Shown here: positions 1 through 6,903 of the stretch, piece after piece | Numbering within the stretch: position 1 is the first letter of the stretch | Layout: each line of letters begins with the position of its first letter | Assembly: GCF_927312905.1 (NCBI RefSeq) | Contig: NZ_CAKMHQ010000085.1 | Coordinates: 1-34,783 of the forward strand | Length of the DNA stretch: 34,783 nt | Direction of reading: 5' to 3' | From: Candidatus Nitrotoga sp. 1052 | Lineage (GTDB): Bacteria > Pseudomonadota > Gammaproteobacteria > Burkholderiales > Gallionellaceae | Notes under the pieces: generated by a model | The model's database searches: none | What the model saw: only the letters and a program-made list of their open reading frames with translations | Told to the model about the DNA's origin: nothing | Program-made: the position numbers and the translations under genes

Positions 1-71
1 GCAGCACCGTAGCAAAGAAATCAGGAAAACCGGACATTTCTATTTAGCGTTGACAAACAACCCGAACATTA

Positions 72-100
72 TTGATTTTTTATCTTATGCAAGGTATAGT
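72..100 (+). promoter_or_regulatory. Promoter of the tRNA cluster
   Basis: A -35-like TTGATT (72-77) and a -10-like TATAGT (95-100) are separated by 17 bp, about ten bases before the first tRNA. This fits a sigma70 promoter for the Pro-Arg-His tRNA transcript. It is seen by motif only. Confidence 0.5.
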
Positions 101-110
101 GCTCCGCTTT

Positions 111-187
111 CGGGGTGTAGCGTAGCCTGGTAGCGCGCCTGCTTTGGGAGCAGGATGTCGGGAGTTCGAATCTCTCCACCCCGACCA
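111..187 (+). tRNA. tRNA-Pro (UGG)
   Basis: Full cloverleaf with encoded CCA. The acceptor arms CGGGGTG and CACCCCG pair. The anticodon stem CCTGC/GCAGG holds the loop TTTGGGA, giving anticodon TGG. The T-arm contains GTTCGAATC. It is the first gene of a three-tRNA cluster. Confidence 0.97.
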
Positions 188-230
188 GTATATCTTAGTG
201 GTACAGAGTCGAATGGCTCCACAGGAAATT

Positions 231-307
231 GTGCCCGTAGCTCAACCGGATAGAGCACCAGCCTTCTAAGCTGGGGGTTACAGGTTCGATTCCTGTCGGG
301 CACGCCA
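231..307 (+). tRNA. tRNA-Arg (UCU)
   Basis: Full cloverleaf with encoded CCA. The acceptor arms GTGCCCG and CGGGCAC pair. The anticodon stem CCAGC/GCTGG encloses CTTCTAA, so the anticodon is TCT. The T-loop GGTTCGATTCC is intact. Confidence 0.97.
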
Positions 308-335
308 ACGACATATCTTGTAAGTTTTACCCCGT

Positions 336-412
336 GGTGGCTGTAGCTCAGTTGGTAGAGTCCCGGATTGTGATTCCGGTTGTCGTGGGTTCGAGCCCCA
401 TCAGTCACCCCA
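336..412 (+). tRNA. tRNA-His (GUG)
   Basis: The acceptor arms GTGGCTG and CAGTCAC pair, and the extra G at 336 faces the discriminator C at 409, as expected for tRNA-His. The anticodon stem CCGGA/TCCGG holds TTGTGAT, giving GTG. CCA is encoded at 410-412. Its 3' end faces an integrase gene 65 bp away, so it is the likely integration site. No second copy of the tRNA 3' end was found in this window. Confidence 0.96.
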
Positions 413-447
413 TATAATCAAGCAGTTTCAGGTTGATGCTGGCTTAC

Positions 448-478
448 TTTGTAAGATGAAACGCTGTTTTTGTAAGAT
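448..478. repeat. Short direct repeats between tRNA-His and the integrase
   Basis: TTTGTAAGAT occurs at 448-457 and again at 469-478, 21 bp apart, between the tRNA 3' end and the integrase stop. A similar CTTGTAAG lies between tRNA-Arg and tRNA-His. Position and spacing suggest integrase arm or excisionase binding sites of an attL region. This is inference. Confidence 0.35.
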
Positions 479-1539
479 CATTTCACCGCTTTGGATTTTC
501 TAACGGCCCGACGGTCGTACACTTTGGCCGGGATGCTCTCGGTTCTGTGGCCAGTCAGCTCACTTGCTTTTCTTCCATCCTCGATCAGATCTGTGACTGC
601 TTTTGCGCGGAGGTCATGGAATGTGAATCGTTCATTCCCTTGTTCTACCCACTCTTTCATCAGTCGTTGCCACATCGCTTTGAAGCCTTGCGAGCTGTAT
701 GGCTGGCCGACACGACTGTGGATAAGGTACATCGATGTCGTTTTACTGGGCAGCGCCTTACATTCTTCCACGATGGCGCGCAAGATGGGTGTCCATTCAA
801 CCAGCGTGGCCGCACCACGCTTGCGCTGTCCGAACAGGATGCCTTCGTCGGTGATCTGTGTTTTGTGCAGGCGCAGCACCTGCGCCTGAGCCTTGCCGGT
901 GAGGTAGGCGATGCGTGCAGCTAGAGCGATTCTTAGTCCAGCATCGCTGCTTTCTTTACGTTCGCTGTCATTTTTTAGGTGGCCGTTGCTTCGGCAGAAT
1001 TCGACGAAGGCATCAAGCTCGACATCGGTGATCATGCGGGTGCGCGATTCTTCTTCGTTGCGTTGTACGCCGACACAGGGGTTGTCGCGTACGACTCCCT
1101 GACCACGTGCCCAGTTGAATGCAGCTTGCAGGAATGATACCTCACGATTGGCGCGCACCGGCGCCACTTTGCCACGGAACTTATGCAGGTATGCCCACAC
1201 ATGGTGTGGTTGTAGGTCTTTTGGCTGCATGGTGCCGTAGGCCTTTTTGAGATTGACGATCTCAGCCTCGTTGTCCTGGAGTGTGCGCGCTGATCGTTTG
1301 CCGCGCTGAACCTGTTCTCCCACTTCTTTCAGATAATCATCCAGCAGCTCGCCGATCGTGCCGACGATGCTGCGGCCTTCTTCTAACTCCAGCAGCTTGC
1401 GCTTAGCCGTCAGTAGGTCATGGCCAAGGTTCATACGTTCGTTGGTGACTGTGATAGTGTAATAGGTATCCTGCCGCTTGCCCTTGTAGACATACAGGCG
1501 CGGTGGCAGGGGTGATGCAGTTTTTCGGCGTCCAACCAT
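478..1539 (-). CDS. Tyrosine recombinase (element integrase)
   Basis: 353-residue phage-type integrase predicted to recombine the element with its tRNA attachment site. The N-terminal ~60 residues resemble an arm-binding domain, a SAM-like core-binding domain spans about 60-155, and the catalytic domain about 165-353. Visible catalytic residues are K240, H308-x-x-R311, H331 and Y341. The first catalytic arginine, normally in a TGxR motif, appears replaced: T214-G-K-A217. The gene reads toward the 3' end of tRNA-His, the usual layout for tRNA-targeting islands, and starts right after the stop of the small upstream gene. Family is certain; present activity is doubtful. Confidence 0.9.
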   Translation of the reverse strand: MVGRRKTASPLPPRLYVYKGKRQDTYYTITVTNERMNLGHDLLTAKRKLLELEEGRSIVGTIGELLDDYLKEVGEQVQRGKRSARTLQDNEAEIVNLKKAYGTMQPKDLQPHHVWAYLHKFRGKVAPVRANREVSFLQAAFNWARGQGVVRDNPCVGVQRNEEESRTRMITDVELDAFVEFCRSNGHLKNDSERKESSDAGLRIALAARIAYLTGKAQAQVLRLHKTQITDEGILFGQRKRGAATLVEWTPILRAIVEECKALPSKTTSMYLIHSRVGQPYSSQGFKAMWQRLMKEWVEQGNERFTFHDLRAKAVTDLIEDGRKASELTGHRTESIPAKVYDRRAVRKSKAVK

Positions 1540-1770
1540 TTATGCTGCCTTAGACTGTTTCCAGTATGAAAAATCCGGTTCAGTGTCCGACAAAGGTTCG
1601 ACGCTGGCAAGCCCGAGTCGTTTCTCAACAAAGGCGCGTAGCACGCGGGGCTTGCCGCTGATAGTTCGCTCGAATGGGTATCTGTGAGCTTCTAACCAGT
1701 GCGCTTGATAATGCCCGACCTTATAGCCAGTCAATTCATGCAGTTCATCGGCTGTGAGAAACAGTCTCAC
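1540..1770 (-). CDS. Small DUF4224-type protein, possible excisionase-like partner
   Basis: 76 residues. The N-terminus (FLTADELHELTGYK) matches the DUF4224 pattern found next to phage and island integrases. The start is a GTG that overlaps the stop of the upstream reading frame as GTGA, and the stop abuts the integrase ATG, so the genes are translationally coupled. The location suggests a helix-turn-helix recombination directionality factor or regulator. That role is inferred from context, not shown. Confidence 0.65.
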   Translation of the reverse strand: MRLFLTADELHELTGYKVGHYQAHWLEAHRYPFERTISGKPRVLRAFVEKRLGLASVEPLSDTEPDFSYWKQSKAA

Positions 1771-2017
1771 TTGATTACCTCAAGATGTGCCGCGCAACAT
1801 GCGGCTGGGGGTGGGTGATGCATAGGCGCAGAAGCCATGGTTTTGTGCTTGTTAGGGTGGGTGGACCGCTCAGGCATCCAGAGAATGCTTGGCGGGCGAT
1901 TTTGGTCATAGTTGTTCGCCACAGCCACAAAATGCCAGTTGATGCGCATTCACTTCCAGCAAAGTTATCAATAATGATCTCGCTCTTTATGTCGAACTTG
2001 AGTTGGGGCGAAATCAT
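1767..2017 (-). pseudogene. Collapsed cytosine-C5 methyltransferase-like gene
   Basis: The frame opening at 2017 overlaps the antirepressor stop as ATGA. It begins with a segment ending IIIDNFAG then ASTG, which resembles motif I of C5-cytosine methyltransferases of mobile elements (usually IIDNFAGGGGASTG). Similarity stops at once. A different frame then runs to 1767 and overlaps the next gene as GTGA. The start and end of a gene seem to survive with the middle deleted and the frame lost. The methyltransferase assignment rests on about 25 residues, and the downstream part is not recognised. Confidence 0.4.
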
Positions 2018-2856
2018 TTTAGTCTCCCCGATTTTGCCTTGAGCGCAATAAACCTGATCTCATCAAGCACCTTGTCCGTCTGTTGCATGGCCACACGCAT
2101 TGCCACAGCTTCCTCAAGCGGCGCGGTGATGTCGTGTCCTTCGCTGCACAGTTGATTAAGCAGCGACATAAGTGGTGACTCGAACTGTGCCTGGTCTGAC
2201 AGCATGGATAGCGACAAGCAGGCCTTGCCATCGTCCGGTGCAACAAAGTGCGGCTGATCGAGCATGGCGCGCGGGTATTGGTATCGCGCACCAGGCAACG
2301 CATCGTTCGTGGATAACGCGGCAAGAAAAGTAACTGCATCAACAAAACGCGCTGCGGGCAACTCACTGTAGCTGCCAATCTCGAAATGATCGTTGAAGCG
2401 AATCCAGATATCGGCGTGAGTCGTATCGGAGTTCCCCGAACGCTGGGAAACGATCTGCCACAAGGCTTTCTGTTGGACGAGGGAGAGTGCGCTGGCATCT
2501 TGCGGTATGGCGCAGCCTTCTGCCTTTCTGATAGCGGGAAGAATTTCCTCTGTCAGCATCGCTTCAAAGGCATGCTCCACTTCTGCGCGGGAGTTGATGA
2601 TCAGGCGGTAGAGGTTCCCTTCGCTGATGTAGGTTAATCCCGGATTCTCACTTTCAGCATGTGGGTCGCGTTTCGTGACACCCTTATCACGACAATATTT
2701 TTCGATGGCTTCGCTATCGTTGGTATAGCCGAGAACAGCACAAACATCACCGGCAGAAAACCACGTCTCACCGTTATCATCGGCGAAGGTGTAAATTTGA
2801 GTGCCATTAAAACTGAACATTGCGGAGGTGGCGGAGCTTGTCATAGTGCTAATCAT
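2014..2856 (-). CDS. BRO-family antirepressor-like protein
   Basis: 280 residues from the ATG at 2856, which has a GGAG ten bases upstream; the longer frame to 2898 has no better site. The N-terminal ~100 residues are a BRO-N domain, including TWFSAGDVCAVLGY and NLYRLIINSRAEVEHAFEAM. This domain type binds DNA in phage antirepressors. The C-terminal half is an unassigned helical region that may carry effector function. Such proteins are common in phage and ICE early modules, where they modulate repressors. A link to the XRE repressor at 4011 is inference. Confidence 0.75.
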   Translation of the reverse strand: MISTMTSSATSAMFSFNGTQIYTFADDNGETWFSAGDVCAVLGYTNDSEAIEKYCRDKGVTKRDPHAESENPGLTYISEGNLYRLIINSRAEVEHAFEAMLTEEILPAIRKAEGCAIPQDASALSLVQQKALWQIVSQRSGNSDTTHADIWIRFNDHFEIGSYSELPAARFVDAVTFLAALSTNDALPGARYQYPRAMLDQPHFVAPDDGKACLSLSMLSDQAQFESPLMSLLNQLCSEGHDITAPLEEAVAMRVAMQQTDKVLDEIRFIALKAKSGRLK

Positions 2857-2875
2857 TAGATTTTTTCTCCATGCC

Positions 2876-3280
2876 TCACAGGCGGATAATCCATTCAAAT
2901 ACCTCGCTACCGTTATCTATGAAGGTATGTGGTTCGCGCTGGGTCATGTAGCACAAGCGCAATACATTCATCAGGTATTCAAAATTTTCCGGGTCGAGTG
3001 TTTCAATATCGCTCACATCCGCCTTGACGCGATAACCGTTGTAGAGTGAAGCGAGAAACTGTGCGAACACGCGCGAGTTACCGCAATCGCGCTCCGCCCA
3101 CCTGACGCAATGCTCAAGGCTCTTGGTACATTCCTGAATCGTTGCATGGCGCACATTTTCAGCTCGCTCCCATGAATCTGAGCTCATAAACGCCATCAGC
3201 TTGGATCGCTCACCCTCTTCGATAGTGAGGCTGAATGTCGCCATTTTGGATGGAGCTGAAAGCATGTTTTTCCCGGTCAT
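2876..3280 (-). CDS. DUF7673-like hypothetical protein
   Basis: 134 residues. The region from about residue 60 (AERDCGNSRVFAQFLASLYN) to the end resembles the DUF7673 family, small proteins often found with antirepressors on integrative elements. No enzyme motif is seen. An AAGGG precedes the ATG at 3280; internal ATGs (for example the one opening MATFSLTI) are alternatives. It is the first gene of the minus-strand early operon, driven from the AT-rich region 3300-3400. Function unknown. Confidence 0.55.
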   Translation of the reverse strand: MTGKNMLSAPSKMATFSLTIEEGERSKLMAFMSSDSWERAENVRHATIQECTKSLEHCVRWAERDCGNSRVFAQFLASLYNGYRVKADVSDIETLDPENFEYLMNVLRLCYMTQREPHTFIDNGSEVFEWIIRL

Positions 3281-3309
3281 GTAAAAACCCTTGTGTGCTG
3301 GATCGACGA

Positions 3310-3395
3310 AAAGTATAGTTTAACTAAACATTAAAAGTCAATCATAAATATACTATATGGTGAATTAGTGTAAATATTAACTAATCATTTGGGTG
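3310..3395. promoter_or_regulatory. AT-rich regulatory region of the early module
   Basis: This stretch contains inverted repeats GTTTA-AC-TAAAC and ATTAGT-N10-ACTAAT within a strongly AT-rich block just upstream of the minus-strand early genes. It probably holds their promoter and operators. No binding protein can be named. Confidence 0.4.
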
Positions 3396-3699
3396 TTATG
3401 CGTATTCGTGCAAAGCAGGATCCAATCAGAACAATCGATGGTTGCTGTAGCGCTTTGGGGCATAACTTCCGTGCAAAAAATGTTTTTTAGGTGCGCGACA
3501 GGGTGGGGTGATGACAAAAATAATTGCTTAGATCACAGGATGAAAGGCAAGCAACTTTGCAATGGATGCGGCGATGGTGGGATCAAAGGCTGCAACAGGA
3601 TAGCAAGTGCCGGACGGCAAGCGGAATTGGCTCGGATGATTGTCGTGTGGGATGAGTGTCGTGTCGGATGAGTGTTGCTATCGGGAATGATGCCGAATA

Positions 3700-3830
3700 A
3701 GGCGAGAAAAATTTTAATCTCTCCGGGTTCAATTCCCCGCCCCTTGGGGCGAAGGCTGGCTGAAAGCCGGCAGCTTGGAGAGCGGTGTTAATACCCCGCT
3801 GCTTGCGGCGGGGTGCTTTATTGCTCGGGC
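3700..3830 (+). ncRNA. Possible structured RNA ending in a terminator-like hairpin
   Basis: Three hairpins stand in a row in a region without genes: CGCCCC/GGGGCG (3738-3751), GCTGGC/GCCGGC with loop TGAAA (3755-3771) and ACCCCGC/GCGGGGT (3793-3814) followed by GCTTTATT. The block is GC-rich in an otherwise AT-rich spacer. Either a small RNA or only a terminator would fit. The rest of 3300-4010 shows no convincing gene. Confidence 0.35.
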
Positions 3831-4010
3831 ATAAAAAATGCCAATTTACACTTGTGGTTCAGGTGTGGACACTTGCGGGTAAGGTGATGCCGTCTTTGCT
3901 CAATGGTACGGCGGGAGCGTGATCAGCAAGGGGCTAACCTCAATCAGGCGTTGGTCTTTTGTCTTTCGCCGGTTCAAAAAAGCTTGAGCTGAATCTGAAG
4001 CACGAGGATG

Positions 4011-4379
4011 TTATTTTGTACCTTTGAGTAATTTTTCAGGCGAGATGAGTTCAGCATATACACCCCCTTCTCGCGTTAGCGCTGCAACTGCGCTATCGGG
4101 AAGTGGCTGAGCCACGGCAATCAGCTTCTGTATCGACGGTCTGGTAAGCGCAAAGTTGCTGTCAACTTCACCGGCAATAAGCCAATCAAAGGAAAATACC
4201 AAGTGCTCTCTGAGCGCTACCAAGCGATCCGTTGGCGGCGTAGCGATGCCTATTTCCCATTGGGACACCGACGCCTTGGATACGCCACACAGATCGCCGA
4301 ACTTCTCCTGTGAAAGTGTGTTGCGTTCGCGCAACTGTCTGATTCTGGCACCGATAGTCATTTGTAAATTGTACAACAT
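4011..4379 (-). CDS. XRE/Cro-CI family repressor
   Basis: 122 residues (116 if the second ATG at 4361 is used). Residues about 8-65 form an HTH_3 domain: IGARIRQLRERNTLSQ then a recognition helix GVSKASVSQWE. The C-terminal half lacks a recognisable peptidase domain and contains a short loop-rich tail. It is transcribed divergently from the replication/transfer operon and overlaps a dyad at 4361-4388, so it probably represses itself and the rightward promoter. No good ribosome site is visible for either start. Confidence 0.8.
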   Translation of the reverse strand: MLYNLQMTIGARIRQLRERNTLSQEKFGDLCGVSKASVSQWEIGIATPPTDRLVALREHLVFSFDWLIAGEVDSNFALTRPSIQKLIAVAQPLPDSAVAALTREGGVYAELISPEKLLKGTK

Positions 4380-4388
4380 TTCTACAAA
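4361..4388. promoter_or_regulatory. Candidate repressor operator
   Basis: The inner palindrome TTGTACAA (4369-4376) lies within the arms TTTGTA (4361-4366) and TACAAA (4383-4388). It sits at the 5' end of the XRE gene and 20 bp from the rightward promoter, as expected for an autoregulated switch. Predicted from symmetry only. Confidence 0.4.
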
Positions 4389-4406
4389 CGAAAAGTAAAG
4401 TATTAA

Positions 4407-4435
4407 TTGACATTGCTATTTAGAATAAATATACT
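4407..4435 (+). promoter_or_regulatory. Strong sigma70-type promoter of the replication/transfer operon
   Basis: A consensus TTGACA (4407-4412), a 17-bp spacer and TATACT (4430-4435) point rightward. The first large gene starts 220 bp downstream, leaving a long leader. This is the best promoter seen in the conjugative part of the window. Confidence 0.65.
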
Positions 4436-4468
4436 TTGACGGTGGGTTCGTCAATTATAACTATTCTT

Positions 4469-4555
4469 ATGTCGGCTGAAAGAGCTTGGCAATACGAACG
4501 GCGGGTGTTACGTGAACAACGATGCAACCAAATTAGGCGCGCACAAATCAGGTGA
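4469..4555 (+). CDS. Possible 28-residue leader ORF
   Basis: A short frame in the leader between the promoter and the replication gene, rich in arginine and glutamate (starts MSAERAWQYERR). It lacks a clear ribosome site and a recognised family. It may be a real small protein, a leader peptide or chance. Confidence 0.2.
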   Translation: MSAERAWQYERRVLREQRCNQIRRAQIR

Positions 4556-4662
4556 GGGTTGTTTTTCCAGTTGTCTCCTCCACACCTCATCTGAGTTACT
4601 GCGAGGGGTAGGGGTATCCCGGACAGCGACATTGCTGCGCGCCCCCTTTTAACTGCTTACCA

Positions 4663-5691
4663 ATGAGTGTCAAAGTCATGAGCATGGTCTTCGAACACTA
4701 TCCAGAAGGAGGAGGCGAAATGCTCCTTGCATTGGCGTTAGCTGACTTTTCCGATGACGAGGGTGGCAAGGTTTTTCCAAGCATTCCCGCACTCGCCAAA
4801 AAAACGCGCCAATCTGAGCGCAGCGTGCAGTACCAACTCCGAAAGATGGAGCAAATCGGCTTTATCTCGGTTGCCGAAATCAGCGCGGGTGGTCGCATCA
4901 GGGGAAAAAAATACAAGTCCACCGAATACAAAATTCATATTGAATTCTTCACTAACAGTACAAAAAATACACTTCCTTGCTGTATCAAAGGTGACGATGC
5001 AAAAAATGCATCTTCCGACATTCATCATAAGGGTGCAAATTCTGCACCGATAGATGAAACCCTCATGGATACTGGGTACTTGGTTAACGGTGAAAATTAT
5101 GCACCGCTATTGGAACGGTGCAATTCGGAACACTTAACGGTGCAATCTGGAACACTTAACGGTGCAACAGCTGTTGCACCCAATACATCATATAAACCAC
5201 CATATAAACCACCACCACAAAGCGCGCGCAACGCCGAGCCGGAATTGCCGGACCAAAACACCGTGGTGGTGGATTTGATTTTTCCTCCATCCATCCAGTC
5301 CGGTCAGCGCGATGCCATCCGAGCGTTGCTGTCCATCAGCGCAGTGCCGCCCAGTCACTGGCAGACCCTGATTGACGAGCTGCACGGCGCACAGCTCGTC
5401 AAACCTATCACGAATCCCATTGGCTACGTCAGAGGGATGGCAGAGCGCATGTCAGCTGGCTCATTTACAGCGGAACGAGCCCCGATGATTGCCGAGCAGC
5501 GCAAAAAACGCGAAGCCAATGAGCAACAGGCAGCCACTCAAGCAAGAGAATACCCGGATCACGGACAGTCATTTCAGGCGCAATTAGACCGCCTGCCGCA
5601 GCGCATTCGCGAATCACTTACCAGACTGATGAAGCAAAGTGAAGGAGAGTTTGAATGGACGAAACCACACGCAAAGACATCGCAGACTTGA
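4663..5691 (+). CDS. HTH replication-initiator-like protein (lambda O type)
   Basis: 342 residues. The N-terminal ~80 residues contain a winged helix-turn-helix (VFPSIPALAKKTRQSERSVQ), as in phage O-like and plasmid replication proteins. The middle (about 105-190) is a low-complexity linker, encoded by DNA full of GGTGCA repeats (see 4996-5180). A helical C-terminal domain follows, possibly for recruiting helicase functions. It is the first large gene after the strong promoter and overlaps the FlhD-like gene by 37 bp. It may support replication of the excised element. A purely regulatory HTH protein is the alternative. Confidence 0.6.
   Translation: MSVKVMSMVFEHYPEGGGEMLLALALADFSDDEGGKVFPSIPALAKKTRQSERSVQYQLRKMEQIGFISVAEISAGGRIRGKKYKSTEYKIHIEFFTNSTKNTLPCCIKGDDAKNASSDIHHKGANSAPIDETLMDTGYLVNGENYAPLLERCNSEHLTVQSGTLNGATAVAPNTSYKPPYKPPPQSARNAEPELPDQNTVVVDLIFPPSIQSGQRDAIRALLSISAVPPSHWQTLIDELHGAQLVKPITNPIGYVRGMAERMSAGSFTAERAPMIAEQRKKREANEQQAATQAREYPDHGQSFQAQLDRLPQRIRESLTRLMKQSEGEFEWTKPHAKTSQT
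4996..5180. repeat. Iteron-like repeats and palindromes inside the replication gene (candidate origin)
   Basis: Two 22-bp tandem copies, starting CGGTGCAA and ending GGAACACTTAA, lie at 5116-5137 and 5138-5159, with a third partial copy at 5160. They differ at two positions. The third copy runs into a perfect 20-bp palindrome, GGTGCAACAGCTGTTGCACC (5161-5180). Two related dyads lie upstream: GATGCA-A5-TGCATC (4996-5012) and GGTGCA-AATTC-TGCACC (5032-5048). Iterons within the initiator gene are the known layout of the lambda origin in gene O. Origin function here is inferred. Confidence 0.55.
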
Positions 5692-5945
5692 ACAGGAGAT
5701 TCCTTTACCTTGCCAGGCAATCAGCCTCAGACGAACAATCTAATCTGCTGGCGAGCATGCCAAGGCTTGCGATTGAGCTAATCAAAAGCATGACGCTTGA
5801 CGAGCTTGACGCACTTGCAGAAGACATGATCGCCCCATGCTTCACGTTCAAGTTTGACGATGCGACATTTCGCGCATTGGTTGAAAGAAAAACCACCAGA
5901 CGTGCGTACATGACAAATATTCTCGTCGCGCAGTCACAGGTCTGA
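5655..5945 (+). CDS. FlhD-like transcriptional activator subunit
   Basis: 96 residues, close to FlhD size. The pattern DIADLNRRFLYLARQ, then a central LASMPRLAIELIKSMTLDEL, then FTFKFDDATFRALVE follows FlhD, an all-helical partner of FlhC. A strong AAGGAG eight bases upstream fixes the ATG at 5655, inside the end of the replication gene. On SXT/R391 ICEs and IncC plasmids, FlhDC homologues (SetDC, AcaDC) switch on transfer genes. Position at the head of the transfer operon supports that role here. It is not a flagellar locus. Confidence 0.75.
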   Translation: MDETTRKDIADLNRRFLYLARQSASDEQSNLLASMPRLAIELIKSMTLDELDALAEDMIAPCFTFKFDDATFRALVERKTTRRAYMTNILVAQSQV

Positions 5946-6463
5946 TGAATACCAACGACATCTTCATCAGAAACCATATCAGCGCTACCACGCTGGTTCG
6001 CGAGGGCATGCGCATTCCGCTTGTACACGCCATGACCGGGGTCGCCTGGCGATCTTTGCGCAAGATTTGGCAAGACACATACGGCGACGCCACGCCGCTA
6101 CCGGGAAGGATGCCAGGCAATACGCTTTCGTACATCAAGCAGGGGCAGACATCGCTCTTGTTGTCCACATTAGTGGCTGTGTATTTAACCGTAGAAAAGA
6201 GAGCAAACCCACCAGCCGCATCACAAGCCGAGATGTTTATTCAAGCGTGGGAATCAAGAAAATTATTTACCAAAAGAGGAATGGCGATTGACATCAACGC
6301 GGCATGGTACGCAATTAGAGACGTAAAGGCCGAACTGGTGTCTTGGGGAAGATGCAAGCAATGCAAAGCGACATACATCTTTGATACCGAGCTTAGGGAA
6401 ACAAGTAAGTGCCCTTATTGCGGTGAGCGAGACATAAAAATCATTGGACCGGGCAAGCAATGA
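5945..6463 (+). CDS. FlhC-like transcriptional activator subunit (zinc-binding)
   Basis: 172 residues, near the FlhC length. The C-terminal zinc site is visible as C137-x2-C140 and C156-x2-C159. The helical N-terminal part includes the conserved-looking REGMRIPLVHAMTG. Its start overlaps the FlhD-like stop by one base, and its end overlaps the transglycosylase start. With FlhD it should form the heterohexameric activator of the conjugation genes, as SetCD does on SXT. The DNA site it recognises was not identified. Confidence 0.75.
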   Translation: MNTNDIFIRNHISATTLVREGMRIPLVHAMTGVAWRSLRKIWQDTYGDATPLPGRMPGNTLSYIKQGQTSLLLSTLVAVYLTVEKRANPPAASQAEMFIQAWESRKLFTKRGMAIDINAAWYAIRDVKAELVSWGRCKQCKATYIFDTELRETSKCPYCGERDIKIIGPGKQ

Positions 6464-6903
6464 GAAAAAAATTACCAGCCATCGTTGCCTGTGTGATGTT
6501 TGCCCAGATCGCATATGGACAGGCAGATAGCGCCTGCTTTGAGCAAGCAGCAAATCGTTATCGCGTCTCAGCTCAGATTCTGAGGTCAATCTCGCGCGTA
6601 GAGTCTGGTGGAAACCCGGCAGCATTCCATCGGAACGCAAATGGAAGTTGGGATATTGGACATATGCAGATCAACTCTGCCTGGCTGCCGACTCTTGCCA
6701 AATACGGGATCACCAAAGATCGCTTAACAAATTCGTGCGTCAACACCTATGTCGGGGCTTGGATATTGGCAAACAATTTTCAACGTATTGGGTATGGATG
6801 GAACGCTGTTGGTGCGTACAACGCAAAATCGCAAGATAAAGCGGCTGCATACGCCAGAAAAGTTGCAGCAAACCTGCGCAACGAAGAGGTCTCAATTGAT
6901 TAA
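6460..6903 (+). CDS. Lytic transglycosylase of the transfer system (VirB1/LtgX type)
   Basis: 147 residues with a signal peptide (about 1-20, ending AYGQA) and an SLT domain. The catalytic glutamate is E48 in SRVESGGNP; the following GSWDIGHMQINSAW and GAYNA are typical. It opens local holes in periplasmic peptidoglycan for pilus assembly. In the gonococcal genetic island an equivalent gene (ltgX) also precedes traA. Overlaps FlhC by ATGA. Confidence 0.85.
   Translation: MRKKLPAIVACVMFAQIAYGQADSACFEQAANRYRVSAQILRSISRVESGGNPAAFHRNANGSWDIGHMQINSAWLPTLAKYGITKDRLTNSCVNTYVGAWILANNFQRIGYGWNAVGAYNAKSQDKAAAYARKVAANLRNEEVSID

Noticed and set aside
85-408. 107-residue frame on the minus strand across the tRNA genes
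   Set aside because: It is antisense to three perfect tRNA genes. Such frames are a known false-positive class.
3393-3671. 92-residue open frame on the plus strand
   Set aside because: Starts without a ribosome site, composition is unlike a protein, and it lies in a spacer with structured DNA. Treated as non-coding.
3725-3745. T-arm-like GGGTTCAATTCCCC suggesting a tRNA fragment
   Set aside because: No acceptor or anticodon arm accompanies it. It is better explained by the hairpin block.
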